Positions 34,514 to 45,842 of a stretch of 64,000 bases of DNA are shown piece by piece. Location: the NCBI GenBank assembly GCA_001465935.1, contig LNKV01000035.1:62001-126000 (forward strand). The letters are read 5' to 3'. The notes beneath the pieces are model-generated. The model saw only the letters and a program-made list of their open reading frames with translations, had not been told where the DNA came from and ran no database searches. This DNA comes from Clarireedia homoeocarpa. Lineage: Eukaryota; Ascomycota; Leotiomycetes; Helotiales; Rutstroemiaceae. The stretch's first letter is position 1; each line of letters starts with the position of its first letter. The translations under genes and the position numbers were made by a program.

Positions 34514-36257
34514 TCATTCATAGACACCCTTCTCAAAAGTCTCTGCATCGTAAAACAGAGCCGTAATAGTATTCCCATTGAAGATGCGTCCTTCCAATGC
34601 ATTGACAGCCTATCCAAATTAGCATCTGTACCTGCAAGAAATGCTTGTAATAGTACACTAAACTTACCCTCAAAGCTGATAACTGGTTGGTAAATTTGAC
34701 AAAAACCTTCGCAGGAGAACTTTGTCTATCAATATAGACTCGCTCAACTCGTCCGTACTTTGCATGACGTTAGTAGCTTTACACAATAAACAAATATCGA
34801 GCCTGGAAATAAGCACACATACCTTCTCTCCACATTCATCCCCAATCTCCTGCACTAGCCCACCATCTCCAGCTCCTTCAACCTCCGCATCAAGGTCCAT
34901 ATTATCCACCATTCCCCTCAACACAACAACTTCCGACATGGGTCCAAATCTTCCACTTTCATCCTCTTCTTTGACCTTCTTCTTCCCACCAATAATCTTA
35001 CCCCTGCCTCCGGAATCCCTGAATCCACCACCCTCTGCATCTGATTTCTTCTTCCGCTTTTCAAGCTTAACTTGTAGAGGTGTAAGCATACCGGAACCAT
35101 CTGCACCCAGTCCAGATCCCTTGGTCCAACCGTATTTGGACATGAGACGTTCAGCGAAGCCCTTTTGCCCTGGACGGACTGAGCGCGGCGCATCTTCGTC
35201 ACCTGAATTTTGACCGTCCTCTTCTTCGGGTTCATCTGCCAAAGCCTGCTCTAATTCTGCTTCTGAAGCTGGAAGTTCGCTAGGAGCAGCGGGTAAGTTA
35301 TACCTTACAGGAGCCCTAGAAATGGCACCAGCTGGTAATGATGCTGGTGGTGGAGGCATTGGTGTAGTCTCGGGGGGTGGAGGAGGTGGTGGCTGAGACT
35401 CGAGTTTGGGACTATATGAATCGCTCGTGGGACTCTTTGAGCGCTTCCTAGGAGGACTATTTATTGGCGGAGGCGCAAATGAATAATTTGGAGGAGGCGC
35501 AAATTGATCTGACACTTAGCAAGATTGCATAAATACCGAGCATAGGATACGTACTGCCCATTTGTGGCCGATATGGCTCATCGTCATCATTGCTATCGCT
35601 CGAACCCTTGCGCGCCATTCTATGCGCATAAAGTCTATCCTTCCATTCTCGCACTTCTCGTATCTTTTCGTCGCTATGCTTGTATTCCTCATAGTTGTTT
35701 GGTCGCGAAGGATCATATATATCATCCCAATCTTGGAATACTGCCTGCTCCTCTCTGTTCTTCTTTCTCCGTTTCCTGCCACCTCGTTGCCGTTTCTCTC
35801 CAACGTAGAATCCGTTCACGTCGTCATCATCGGCTGTCCAGTCGGCCAATGTGCTTTTTGGAGCTGGTCTAGTAGCATTGGGTGCTGGAGCATTCGATGA
35901 GGCTGCATTATTTTGTTCTGCGAAAGGTGCATTTGCCGGGATAGCTTTTGGAAAAGAGGATTTGGGTTTGGGTTTTTGAGAGGAAAGTTGTGGCCTTCTT
36001 GTAGGCTGGAATCTCAAAGCAGCTGTTTCGTGTCAGTATAAAAAAGCCAATGTCTAATAACTTTCTGACACTAGCTTACCAGAATCAACCTGTGGCTTTT
36101 TAGCTGAACCCTCTTCCTCAGTAGAAGATGTCGCATTCTTAAACACGACCGGTCCTTTGGTGATAGAACCCGGCGTATTGCTTGACGAGGGATCAAGCAG
36201 ATTGGCGTATAGAGAAAGACCTCCACGCGCAGGAGCTGGATTCGGAGCGTTCGACAT
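34514..36257 (-). CDS. SPF45/RBM17-type splicing factor (G-patch and UHM)
   Basis: Spliceosome-associated protein in alternative 3' splice-site choice. Exons 36257-36080, 36022-35555, 35508-34823, 34757-34668, 34609-34514; 505 aa. The N-terminus MSNAPNPAPARGGLSLYANL resembles the SPF45 start (GLYDDLL-like). A basic segment RGGRKRRKKNREEQ and FQDWDDIYDPSRPNNYEEYK follow, then a Pro-rich stretch. The G-patch is GFAERLMSKYGWTKGSGLGA. The C-terminal RRM/UHM starts EVVVLRGMVDNMDLD, continues GRVERVYIDRQSS and AKVFVKFTN, and has the R-x-F motif in GRIFNGN. The RRM is built from three exons; all junctions are in frame. Divergent from PCS60. Confidence 0.9.
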
Positions 36258-36546
36258 TGCGATCAGCCACGAGGTTAGAAAACGTGCAACAACAAGGCAA
36301 TGTTTCCCAGCACAATGTGATTGTTTGTGAAACCAAGCTCACAGCCTGGCGCATGAGGCAGGAGTTTTGCCGATCATGTGTTTTGTAACTGCTTGGATAA
36401 GGAGCGACACCGGCGATAAGACGGGGCGGGAAAGACGGACGGGAAAGACGGACGAAACGTGAGCTTTGGTATGTTTGAAGCCCAGTGAGTAGTTGCCGGC
36501 GGTATGCTCTGTTCTGAAAGATTCATCGTCAATTGAAGCATATATT

Positions 36547-36580
<34 letters not shown>

Positions 36581-36661
36581 GGGAATATCACCCATCAATT
36601 GATCTTCAAAGTCATAGATTATCTAATCTATCTATACATCCTTTCGGCCGATTTGTGCACC
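36258..36661. other. Divergent promoter SPF45 / PCS60 with poly(T) tract
   Basis: 404 bp between two start codons. Contains a 32-base T run at 36548-36579 followed by GGGG, ending 82 bp before the PCS60 start, and a duplicated GGGAAAGACGGAC at about 36428-36453. Confidence 0.65.
36548..36579. repeat. Homopolymer T32
   Basis: Uninterrupted run of 32 T. On the PCS60 strand it could be a nucleosome-excluding poly(dA:dT) promoter element; the run length may also be affected by assembly error. Confidence 0.9.
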
Positions 36662-38265
36662 ATGTCTGCAACTACTCTCGCCAATTCCTTCTCCCAAGAA
36701 ATCGATGCAACCGCAATTATCATCCCCGGCAAACAGCCCCTCATAGTCACGTACAACCAATTATCTGCTGAAGTATTGTCTTTCCAGAAGAAACTTGCCA
36801 AGCTCGGCGTGACACCCCAATCCGCGGTCTCGATAGCGCTGCCGAACACCTATGAATTCATTGTAGCCTTCCTTGCTGCAGCTTGGCAGCGAGGAATAGC
36901 CGCTCCTCTCAATTCCGCCTACAAACAAGAAGAGTTCGAATTCTACATCGATGATCTGAAATCCGCTGTTGCGCTTGTACCAAAGGACTCTTTTGCCAAA
37001 GATGGAGCTGCGGTGAGAGCTGCAAGGAAATATAATGCTGCGGTTGCAGAATGTTACTGGAACGGCAAGGAAGTTGTGCTGGATGTTAAGGACGAGGGAA
37101 AGTTGAAGGGGAAGGGCAACCAAAATGTCGAGCAAGCTCAGCCAGATGATATTGCTCTGGTTCTGCATACCAGTGGGACGACTGGGCGGCCAAAGGCTGT
37201 TCCATTGACGCACCGAAATCTTACGAGGACGATGAAGAACATTCAGGCTACATATAATCTTACACCTGCGGACAGAACCATGTTGGTTATGCCTCTATTC
37301 CACGTTCATGGGCTTTTGGCTGGTTTTCTGGCTCCTTTGCTCTCTGGTGGTTCAGTCATTGTACCCCCTAAGTTCTCCGCTTCCGAGTTCTGGACGGACT
37401 TCATTACTCATAAAGCGAATTGGTATACCGCCGTCCCTACCATTCACCAAATTCTGCTGAAGAACCCACCTCCTACCACCAAACCGAACATTAGATTCAT
37501 CCGGTCATGCTCGTCACCTCTTTCGCCAACCACCTTCCACCAATTGGAAGAACAATACAATGCACCCGTCCTAGAAGCCTACGCCATGACCGAAGCCGCC
37601 CATCAGATGACATCTAGTCCTCTTCCACCAGGAAAACGTCAACCAGGCAGTGTTGGCATTGGGCAAGGAGTAGAGGTTCGCATCCTCGACGGTTCTGGAA
37701 AAGAACTCCCCATTGGTACTGAAGGCGAAATCTGCATTCGCGGAGAGAACGTCACAAAGGGGTATCTGAACAACGAGAAAGCGAACCAAGAATCTTACAC
37801 CAAGGAAGGCTTCTTCAGAACTGGTGATCAGGGAAAGATGGACAAAGATCGCTACTTATTCATCACCGGACGTATCAAGGAATTGATCAACAAGGGAGGA
37901 GAAAAGATTTCTCCCATCGAGCTCGACAATGTCCTTGTTCGTCACCCTGCCGTATCCGAGGCGGTTAGTTTTGCGATTCCCGACGAAATGTATGGTCAGG
38001 ATATCGGTGTTGCGATTGTCTTGAAGCCGGACCAGCAGCTAGACGCAAATGAGCTAAAGAAATGGGTTGCTGATAAGCTTGTCAAGTTCAAGGTGCCAAA
38101 ACAGGTACGTAGTCACTCGAAGGACGTCGCAATAGCGCAGCCATACTAAATAACCCCCCTTTCTAGGTATACTTCACAGACGATATGCCCAAAACAGCTA
38201 CAGGAAAGATCCAGCGTCGTATAGTAGCGGACACGATGCTCAAGCAACCCAAGGCTAAGTTGTAG
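36662..38265 (+). CDS. PCS60: Peroxisomal acyl-/oxalyl-CoA synthetase Pcs60-like
   Basis: ANL-family AMP-forming ligase; yeast Pcs60 acts as an oxalyl-CoA synthetase at peroxisomes. Exons 36662-38104 and 38167-38265; 513 aa. Motifs: P-loop HTSGTTGRPKAVPLTHRN near 169-186; MPLFHVHGLLAGFLAPLLSG; adenylate-binding YAMTEAAHQM; FFRTGDQGKMD, whose Asp binds ribose; GRIKELINKGGEKISP hinge. The last exon holds PKTATGKIQRR with the catalytic Lys and ends AKL, a PTS1-type peroxisomal signal. The start at 36662 is preferred; an upstream in-frame ATG at 36533 would translate the poly(T) tract and is unlikely. Retaining the 62-nt last intron gives an early stop without catalytic Lys and PTS1. Confidence 0.93.
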
Positions 38266-39324
38266 AGTGGAATGGAGGGGGGGAGAGATGGATAGGAAGC
38301 AGAGCAAAAAGAAAGACACCGAGAGATGAGTTGTAAGATTTGGATGAATACGCAATTGTCTAATAATACCAATTTCCTAAGCATAAAATGTATATATACA
38401 TACATACACAGCAACCTATGAAAGATATAAGAAAACGTAATAAATGGATTTCATTGTATGAAAAGGAGACGAATGCATGCATCACTGCTCACTCTGGACC
38501 TCATATAGCTCTAGCTCTCTGTCTGTTGATACTGAAAGCCTTCATTCATACAACTCGAACGACTGGCCTGCCCTCTCTTCCCAATTATGCCTTCATACTC
38601 GCCCTACTCATCGCTATGTATGTATCATATCACACAACTTCTGCTCGCCGCCTGCACCCTGGAATTACTCGTACTTCTCCTAACACCTGACCTATCTCTA
38701 TACCTATTCACAATCCCAAGTGCACGCACGCACGCACGCATCTTTTTCCTCTATCTCCTCTTCCTCAACTAGCTTTGTAAGTAAGTAACTATACCATACC
38801 TGTACATACTTAAAGAGAAGGAAACCAGATACCTACCTACCTATCTCTTCTCTTTTCTTCTCTTCCCTCCTCTCTCTCTTACTTAACTTATCCACATAAA
38901 TAAAAAGTGTCCCAATCTATTCATTCATTCATTCATTCATTCATTATAGAGTAACTACTTCAGTAATATCCTATCCTATCATACCATACCATCCAACTCT
39001 AGTAGACCCTCTCCCATCCAACCATCTCATCTCACCTCTCTCACCTGCCTCTACCTCTACCAGTCAGTCAGTCAGTCCACTATACATAGATATATATTCC
39101 CAAGCTCATGCCTAACCTCAACCTCATACTCACCCAGCCCAGAAACCCTCCTCGCCCTCCTCCCCCTCCTCCCTCCACCCCAAGAAGAAGAAGAAAAAAG
39201 AAAAAAGAAAAAACCTCATCCCATCCCATCCCATCCCCTCCCATCCTCCCGCCAAGCCCCGCCAAGCCAAGCCCAACCCCTCCCCACCACCACCACCACC
39301 ACCGCCGCCGCCCCCCCGGCACCC

Positions 39325-39393
39325 CATCAATCAATCAATCAATCAATCACTCACTCACTCACTCACTCACTCACTCACTCACTCACTCACTCA
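39325..39393. repeat. (ATCA)n and (CTCA)n tetranucleotide microsatellite
   Basis: Perfect tetranucleotide tracts in direct succession: about five ATCA units followed by about twelve CTCA units. Confidence 0.9.
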
Positions 39394-39423
39394 ATCTCAA
39401 ACACTATATACAACCCATCAAGT

Positions 39424-39431
39424 TTCATCCT

Positions 39432-39487
<56 letters not shown>
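39424..39487. repeat. (ACCCTC)n hexamer array
   Basis: About ten direct copies of a hexamer that differs from the telomeric CCCTAA unit, so not read as an interstitial telomere. Confidence 0.9.
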
Positions 39488-40288
39488 TCCAAATCCAGAT
39501 CCAAATCCCAATCCAAAACCAATTCAAAACCAATTCAAAATCAAACCCTCATTCACATATTGATTGATCCACGCTTCAAAACTCACTCACGTTTAACTTT
39601 ACATTTTTTTTCCCCCTCCCTTCGCTTCCCCTTCCCCTTCTTTCTTGGTTTTGATTTATTTATTTATTTATATCTTCTCCTTGATTCGAAAAAATTTGGG
39701 GTTTGCTCCACTTTCGTCGTCTCGTCTCCAAAAAGTTTTACTGTATCCGTTTTGTTCGGCGTTCAAGGTGCTTGTCCACGTTTTCATTTTGCAAACCAAC
39801 TCAAGTCTTCACGTCGGTGGATGCTGTATATCAAGGAGCAATTAAACAATAAAGCATCACAGAACATAAATGCAAGAATGCAAGAATGCCAATAGTCAAA
39901 TTGACATGTCCTTTATAAGAATACATTCATTCAATTAAAAAATTTATAATGTTCAACGAGTGTTAAGGTAAAAGAAATTCATTATTATTCTCTTCACACA
40001 CCGAAGCGATATTCAAATGTACAATTTGGTATTCTCTCTTCTCAAAGGCCTAATGTATCCCTCCCATCCCGCATATCATGAATTCTTTGGGTTCCCATCC
40101 ATCAACATAGTAGATGCAAAAGTAAAAGCAACTAACAGCAACGGATACGCAAAGCACACGCCCTTGATGATTCTAATCAAGGTGGAATCGCTCAGAGGCT
40201 GATGGCAGGTCGTGTAAAACAAACAAGAGAACGTGGCAGATTAAGTCTAATTTGATAATCAAAGGAAAAACGCCAACTTCCCAGTGTT

Positions 40289-41686
40289 TTACAACAACAT
40301 TTGCAACAAACCACCAACAACAGAGACACCAACAAGAGCCTCGTTAACACCGTATGAGGGAGCGGCGCCCTTGCTAGTGGAGGAAGATCCAGAGCCGCTG
40401 CTGGTGGAAGATCCTGAGCTGGAACCAGTTCCAGACTTGGCATCGGCAGTGGTCTTGCAGGTGAAAGTACCTTGGATGTTACCGCTGGATGCCTCAGATT
40501 TGAAGCCGGAGCAGTCGATTTGAGCAGTGGATTGCATGTTGAAACCACCTTTGACATCATTGAGTTTTGGCAATTGAGGGCTGGAACAATTGTTAGTCGA
40601 GACTGGCAAGAGGGAGAAGAAAAGTACTTACGTAGAGAAGTTACCAGAGAAGTCAACAGCACCACCAACTTGGGTCAACGCTGGGAAAGAGATCTCGTCA
40701 AGGGCAGAGTTGTTGGCAATTTGGAAAGCACCACCAACAGTCTGGATACCAGGGATGGTGATGTTGGCGAGAGATGGGTTAGCAACAAAAGCCAATGAAC
40801 CTTGGCCGTTGGCAGTGTTACCGACGGCGGTCAAGTTTGGTGCGGAGAGGCTTGTGAAGTAGTTCTCGTAGAATCCAAGAGATCCGTTAACCTTGGCCAA
40901 AGATGGGATGCTAATGGTGGAGCAATTGCGGAAGGTCATGTTAGCAGCCCAGAGCAGGTTGGGGAAGCTGACATCCAAATCCTTTCCGTTGGAATCGATG
41001 TTGAGGAGACTGGTGATGTTGCCAACCTGAGTGCTGAAGGTCTTGAGACGGTTGTTGTTGTTGATGTTCAAGGTGTCGACGGTCATCAAGTTGATACCAT
41101 CCAAAGTGCTCAAGAAGGTGTTGGTAATGAGGACGCTGCTGGCTTTTTTGATAGATTGAGGGAAAGTGAGCGAAGGGAGGGCTGGGAGAGCAGACCACTT
41201 GATGTTTCCGACACTGGTAAGTTGTGCGAAGGAGAGAGTAGACAGAGTGGTCAGATTGGTCAAGGTGAAATCACCAGAGATCGAGTTGATTGACGAACTC
41301 GAGAAAGTGGTCAAACCACCAGCATTTTCGGCGATCAAATCACCCTTGATTTGTTCGGGTCCATCGAGATTGATACCACCGTTCACACCAGTTCCGATAA
41401 CAACAGAACCCGAAATGGTGGAACAGTCGGCCAAAGCAGTGGCATCTGCGGCGGAGTTGATGGTGGCGGTAGCTTGAGAGCAGACTGCGTTGGATGTGGA
41501 TGTCGATGAAGCGGCTGCAAGTAGTGGTTAGCACAGTTATCTGCCAGATGGTCTGCCAATATACACCGAGCCCATTGACAGGCAATAGTGGACTGCAAGT
41601 CGTGCCAAGTATAGGAAAAGTGATTGCGACTTACCAGCTGCGACGCCAACGACTGCGAGAGCCGGAAGAAGAGTCTTTGCGAACAT
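40289..41686 (-). CDS. ECM33: GPI-anchored cell wall protein Ecm33
   Basis: Abundant fungal cell-surface protein needed for wall integrity. Exons 41686-41635, 41514-40632, 40580-40289; 408 aa. Signal peptide MFAKTLLPALAVVGVAA spans the first splice (the first exon is only 52 nt). The body has receptor L-domain-like leucine-rich repeats: ISGDFTLTNLTTLSTLSFAQ, DGINLMTVDTLNINNNNRLK, KVNGSLGFYENYFTSL. A Ser/Gly-rich linker (GTGSSSGSSTSSGSGSSST) precedes a C-terminal hydrophobic tail (VGVSVVGGLLQMLL) typical of GPI attachment. Cysteines near both ends (AVCSQA; DCSGF, FTCKT) match the family pattern. Codon use is restricted, consistent with high expression. Its upstream region is over 4 kb. Confidence 0.93.
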
Positions 41687-42541
41687 ATTGTTGGATTCGA
41701 AAAGTATGCTTCTGCAAAAAGTCCACGATGGTCAGCTCAATTGTTGCTTTTTCGAATAATGCAAGAGTTCGTTCGAAGATGATAAATGGAAGAGAGAAAC
41801 GGTTGACAGGAAATGAAGCGGGTAATGGGGATCAAATGCCAACTGAAGCCTACCAAATGTGGGTGTTTCGGAAAGGAAGGAGCGAAGGAAGGAGATGTGC
41901 AATTAGAGAGCAAGGTGAGCAAGGTGTAGGGGCCTGACTGAGCCTTCTTGAATTGACAGAATTGACAGATGGAAAGGAAAGGAGCGACTCGAGATTCAAT
42001 TGAAGACTGATGGGGAGAAAGAAGGATGGAAGAAGGCAAGAATGCAAGTATGAACGTACCCTTTTATTGTGATGTCTTGATGGATGAAGTAGTTGTGAAC
42101 AAATTAATTAAACCTTCCGACTCCTTTTTGGCTTTGGGTCTGAGAGTGATCTTTCCTGTTCTCTTTCTTCAATTGAATGGCGTGATGTGTTTGCAAGTCT
42201 TTTTTCGGTATTAATGTACTTTTAAGTGAGAGATTATCTTAACGACAGTAATGAAGGAGAAGAAAAACTGGAAGACAAGGACGAGTATAGACAACTTTTT
42301 GATGAACGGGGAGGGAGGAGGAGGTTGAAGAGGAAGAAAAAGAAGTGGCTTTTCTTAAGCTGCAGCGAAACGGAGCGAGCGATGGGGGGGGGGAGGGGAG
42401 ATGGGAGAAGGTGGCCGGAGCGTCTGGGATGGGATGGGTGTGGGTTAAGGGGAGGAAGCTAGCTTCCCCCTAGCCTTGGTGGCTGCGTTGTTGGAATAAA
42501 TACTTCGTATATAATGCACAGTACAAGTACTTGGTGACAGG

Positions 42542-42689
42542 CATAGTAGAGGTTAATACGCACACTCCGGCTGTTTGTTAAAATTCTCCCGTATTGTCTG
42601 ATCTGGACGATCTGATTCGATAAAACCCCCCCCTGTTGATAGAATCCACCCGAATAAATTTCACCTTTCTTTCACCAGATGCCATAGTA
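42542..42689 (-). mobile_element. MITE, copy 2, diverged and inverted
   Basis: Read on the minus strand the interior matches copy 1 (AAATTTATTC, GTGGATTCTATCAACA, TCGAATCA, GAATTTTAACAA, GTATTAACCT). The ends are decayed: the CCGGGGAAAC part of the terminal repeat is altered on one side and missing on the other. CATAGTA occurs at both outer edges (42542-42548 and 42683-42689), either a target duplication or a trace of the terminal repeat. Confidence 0.7.
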
Positions 42690-43330
42690 AAGCCCGTTTT
42701 GGCCTGTTTTGGCCTGCTTCGGTCGTCTGCGTGGCCGAAAAAACCTGCTTTAGTTCTGCAGTAGCTCGAGTAGCCTACAAGGTACAAGTACTCCCGTACC
42801 AAACGTCGGTGCACAAGCGGGTATCTCCAAGAAAGCCAAGGATGAATTGCGTCTCGTCTGATTGGCCCGATGGCCGGGTGAGTCCTGACGCTAAGCTTCT
42901 TCCAGATGCCGAAGTTCTGGAATAAGCAATTTCACGCTGTCCCGCGGCCGTGATTGGCTGCTCTCGTCGTCGAGATGTTTGAGAAATCGACAATTCCACC
43001 GCCCATCCCCCTGGTCCATTTCTTCCATGCAAGCCCTCGCATCCTCTCATCACCTCGCAAATATTTTATGGGTCGCGGAAATGAATGGCCTGGGAACTCT
43101 GGGAAGCTTCTGGGTATGCGAGGGATGGTGGATGGATATCAGCACATCGCAATCAAAACGATTCAGTTTACGGATATTCAATACGACATCATTTGCCTCT
43201 TCTTTTCGCGGATGCACCGTTCATTTACTCCCCCTTCCGCAGTTCGAGACCCAACTTGGCGCCATGTTATCTCTCTTATCCGGGATTTTGGAAGCGTGAA
43301 GGCGATAGACGCTGGCTGATTGATTGATTG

Positions 43331-43383
43331 AGGTCAAGCTCGAGGTCAAGCTCAAGGTCAAGCTCAAGGTCAAGCTCAAGGTC
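43331..43383. repeat. 12-bp tandem repeat
   Basis: Unit AGGTCAAGCTCA (first copy AGGTCAAGCTCG) in over four direct copies; followed by TTGGATA-type heptamers. Confidence 0.85.
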
Positions 43384-45842
43384 CAACTGGGGCATCTGTG
43401 AGTGAATTGGATATTGGATATTGGATATTGGATCTTGGATCTTGGGAGTTGGGATAATCAGGTTATTCCTCCGTTTCCAGACCCGAGGGAGAATACAGAA
43501 TACTCGGTGCTCCCATGTCCCTCGTCAACGCCCATCCTCTTAGTTCAAGTAGGTACATAAGTACATACATAAGTACATACATATACATTATGTATTGCGG
43601 ACAGATCTTGGGTCGTACAGTGTACATTCCTTCAAAAGCAGCCAGAGGTATTCATTCAAGCCCACCACTCAGCAAACAAGAATTGGAATTAAATCTTTCT
43701 GCAGCACATGGTCCGAGGGATTTACCGTTCAGCCAAGATGTGCTGTCGAGGTATCTAATATCTACTTTTAATATGCATGTCTTTCTGAGATGAATTCATC
43801 CATACGGAGCGCATTGTTATTGATGGATGGAGAATGAAGATGGGTCCAGCGCGGCATGTTGGATGATTTGCTGGTAAGGATGAAATTCGATCGAACAAGT
43901 CGATTGTTCTTTTAACTTAGTCCGTAGTTGCGTTGGCCGGATAACAAGGACACAATAACACACCGAGGAACATGAAAAAGAGAGACGCTTTTTGATTTCC
44001 GAGTACCTGCCCGCCCCGTTCACATGTTTGCAAGCTTGAAGGTCAATTGCCGCTTTTATCCGGTATTTGGTACTTAGCACCTCAGCCTCATTCTCGACTT
44101 GTGGCTTAGATGTTTTCATACAAATAACTCTTGCTTACTCTGCCCGTGTGCTCATCCTCATTCTCATCCTCATCCTCATCCTCAAACGTGATCCTCTTCA
44201 TCCTCCTCCGCTCAGCAATTGTTTTACCTATCTAGATGACGCATCTCGACCCTCGCGACGGTCCGGCATCCAACGCACTCTTCAAGAGTCATCCAACACA
44301 CAAACACACAAACACACACACACAAACACACACGCACACCACCATCGATTTCTCTTTTTTTCGTGTCCATACCTTCGTCCTGTACGCGTTTGTGATGACG
44401 ATTTCTTGGCCCCACAAACAAAACACCGAATAAGGATAATAATAGTCGGCTCTATTTAATTTCCCCTGCACGTTAACATTACACCAATTTGGTTATCCTG
44501 GAATTCTTTTATCATGGACTATTACCCTTTTTCTCTCCAACCTCCTCAACTCACCCCGCATTATTGCGTAGGCAATTGACGTCGTCTATCGAATTTATCG
44601 ATAAGCAAGAAAGAGAACTCCTCACAGCACGGTGAACGTGGCGTCCCAAACCGAATGACGACGGAAGATCGACCCATAGGAAAATCACAGTGGATTCTCA
44701 CCAGGAGCTTTTTCTTTCGAGGTGGGTCAAGCAGCTCACATGCAATGCAGGCACACGCACGATGAGAACGGCACTAAGAACACAGCATGAAGATCAACCA
44801 TCAACAAGTCGCTTTTTTTTTTTTTTGCCAACCAAAACCAGTCGTTCAATCCCAAGATTTGGAACCTACACAAAGCCAACGCCAACTATGCGGCCCCTTA
44901 GGTGACCACCGGATCTTGTTGACACTTTTTACTCTCCTATCGAGCTGCACGATACTGCATATTTGTACATGCTGAGTGGCGTGATATATACTGCGATGTA
45001 TACTGCGAAACGTAGCGTTCTACGAATTTCATGTACTCGCCCGCATGACATGGCATTGCCGCGTTGCTATGTATTCTCTGCTATGCGATTCTATGCTATG
45101 CGATGCTATGCAGACATGACAGGACATAGCATTTACGAGAGACTGTATTCCGTATTTGCAGCTTTTACATCAAAAATTCAACATCAGACAAGGTCACGTT
45201 TCAAAGTGCATCGTTCTATTTTCTGAATCTGCAGGTAGGTTGAGGAGGGTAGGACGAACAACCAAGCCTCTAAGCCTAGTGTAAGCTACTAGGCCAGGTT
45301 TTTGTACTACACTTTACGTTTTTTACGATTTGCCGATTCGGCTTCTTTATCCGATGACGCTGAGCCACGCAACACGGGAAGGGGGGGTGTGGTAAGTTTG
45401 CGTGTTAGGGAGATGCTGATCTTATGCTTGGTGGTGTGGTTAGTGGTTGGAGGTTGGTCTGGAGGCTAAGGCCGGGTGAGCTGGGCTTGGGAGGTTGGGG
45501 AGCTGGGCTGGTGGGTGGATGGAGAGGGGTAGAGGTAGGAAAGAATTCTTTCTTCTCATGGAGGATGTCGACAGTCCCATGATAGATAGCTGTACAGACA
45601 ACTAATTTCAACAAAGTAAATGGAAAGCACATGAGCGAACTCATCTTCCTCTTTCATTCCGTAACCTATTATTATGTCCGGTGACCCAACTGGATATTGC
45701 ACAGTCCAGAAAAGTACCCCCATAATAATAATATACATACAAACCGTTCGAACCTGATCTCACACAAATCACCAGATCTAACCACTTCATGCCTATGCAT
45801 CGAGTGCCCTGTTCCCGCTCCTGCAAACAGACGCTCGTCCGT

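Larger units (their letters stand above)
38266..40288. repeat. Convergent 2-kb spacer dominated by simple repeats
   Basis: Between the 3' ends of PCS60 and ECM33. Arrays include (GCAC)n at about 38721-38738, (CATT)n at about 38922-38944, CCATC and CCATCCCATC arrays at about 39218-39245, (CCA/CCG)n at about 39283-39315, (ATCA)n and (CTCA)n at about 39325-39393 and (ACCCTC)n at 39430-39486. The frame of 151 codons through the arrays is a repeat artefact. Confidence 0.7.
41687..45842. other. 4.1-kb gene-free region upstream of ECM33
   Basis: No convincing coding sequence. Holds the ECM33 promoter at its left end, a near-palindrome centred on 42460 (GGAAGCTAGCTTCC), the MITE relative at 42542-42689, a 12-bp array at 43331-43383, TTGGATA arrays at about 43408-43445, (CATCCT)n at about 44153-44182, (CA)n at about 44297-44341 and CTATGCGAT arrays at about 45079-45112. 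Confidence 0.5.

Noticed and set aside
36533..36661. N-terminal extension of PCS60 from an upstream in-frame ATG
   Set aside because: It would encode a poly-Phe run from the T32 tract; the Met at 36662 gives the expected N-terminus.
39430..39486. Interstitial telomere repeat
   Set aside because: The unit is ACCCTC, not the fungal telomeric CCCTAA, and it belongs to a cluster of unrelated microsatellites.
39108..39563. 151-codon frame rich in Pro, His, Ser and Lys
   Set aside because: It is a translation of successive simple repeats (CCA, ATCA, CTCA, ACCCTC) with no other sequence.
42454..42467. Palindrome GGAAGCTAGCTTCC as a binding site
   Set aside because: A 14-bp perfect palindrome is notable, but no known factor fits and there is no second copy nearby; kept only as a note in the region entry.
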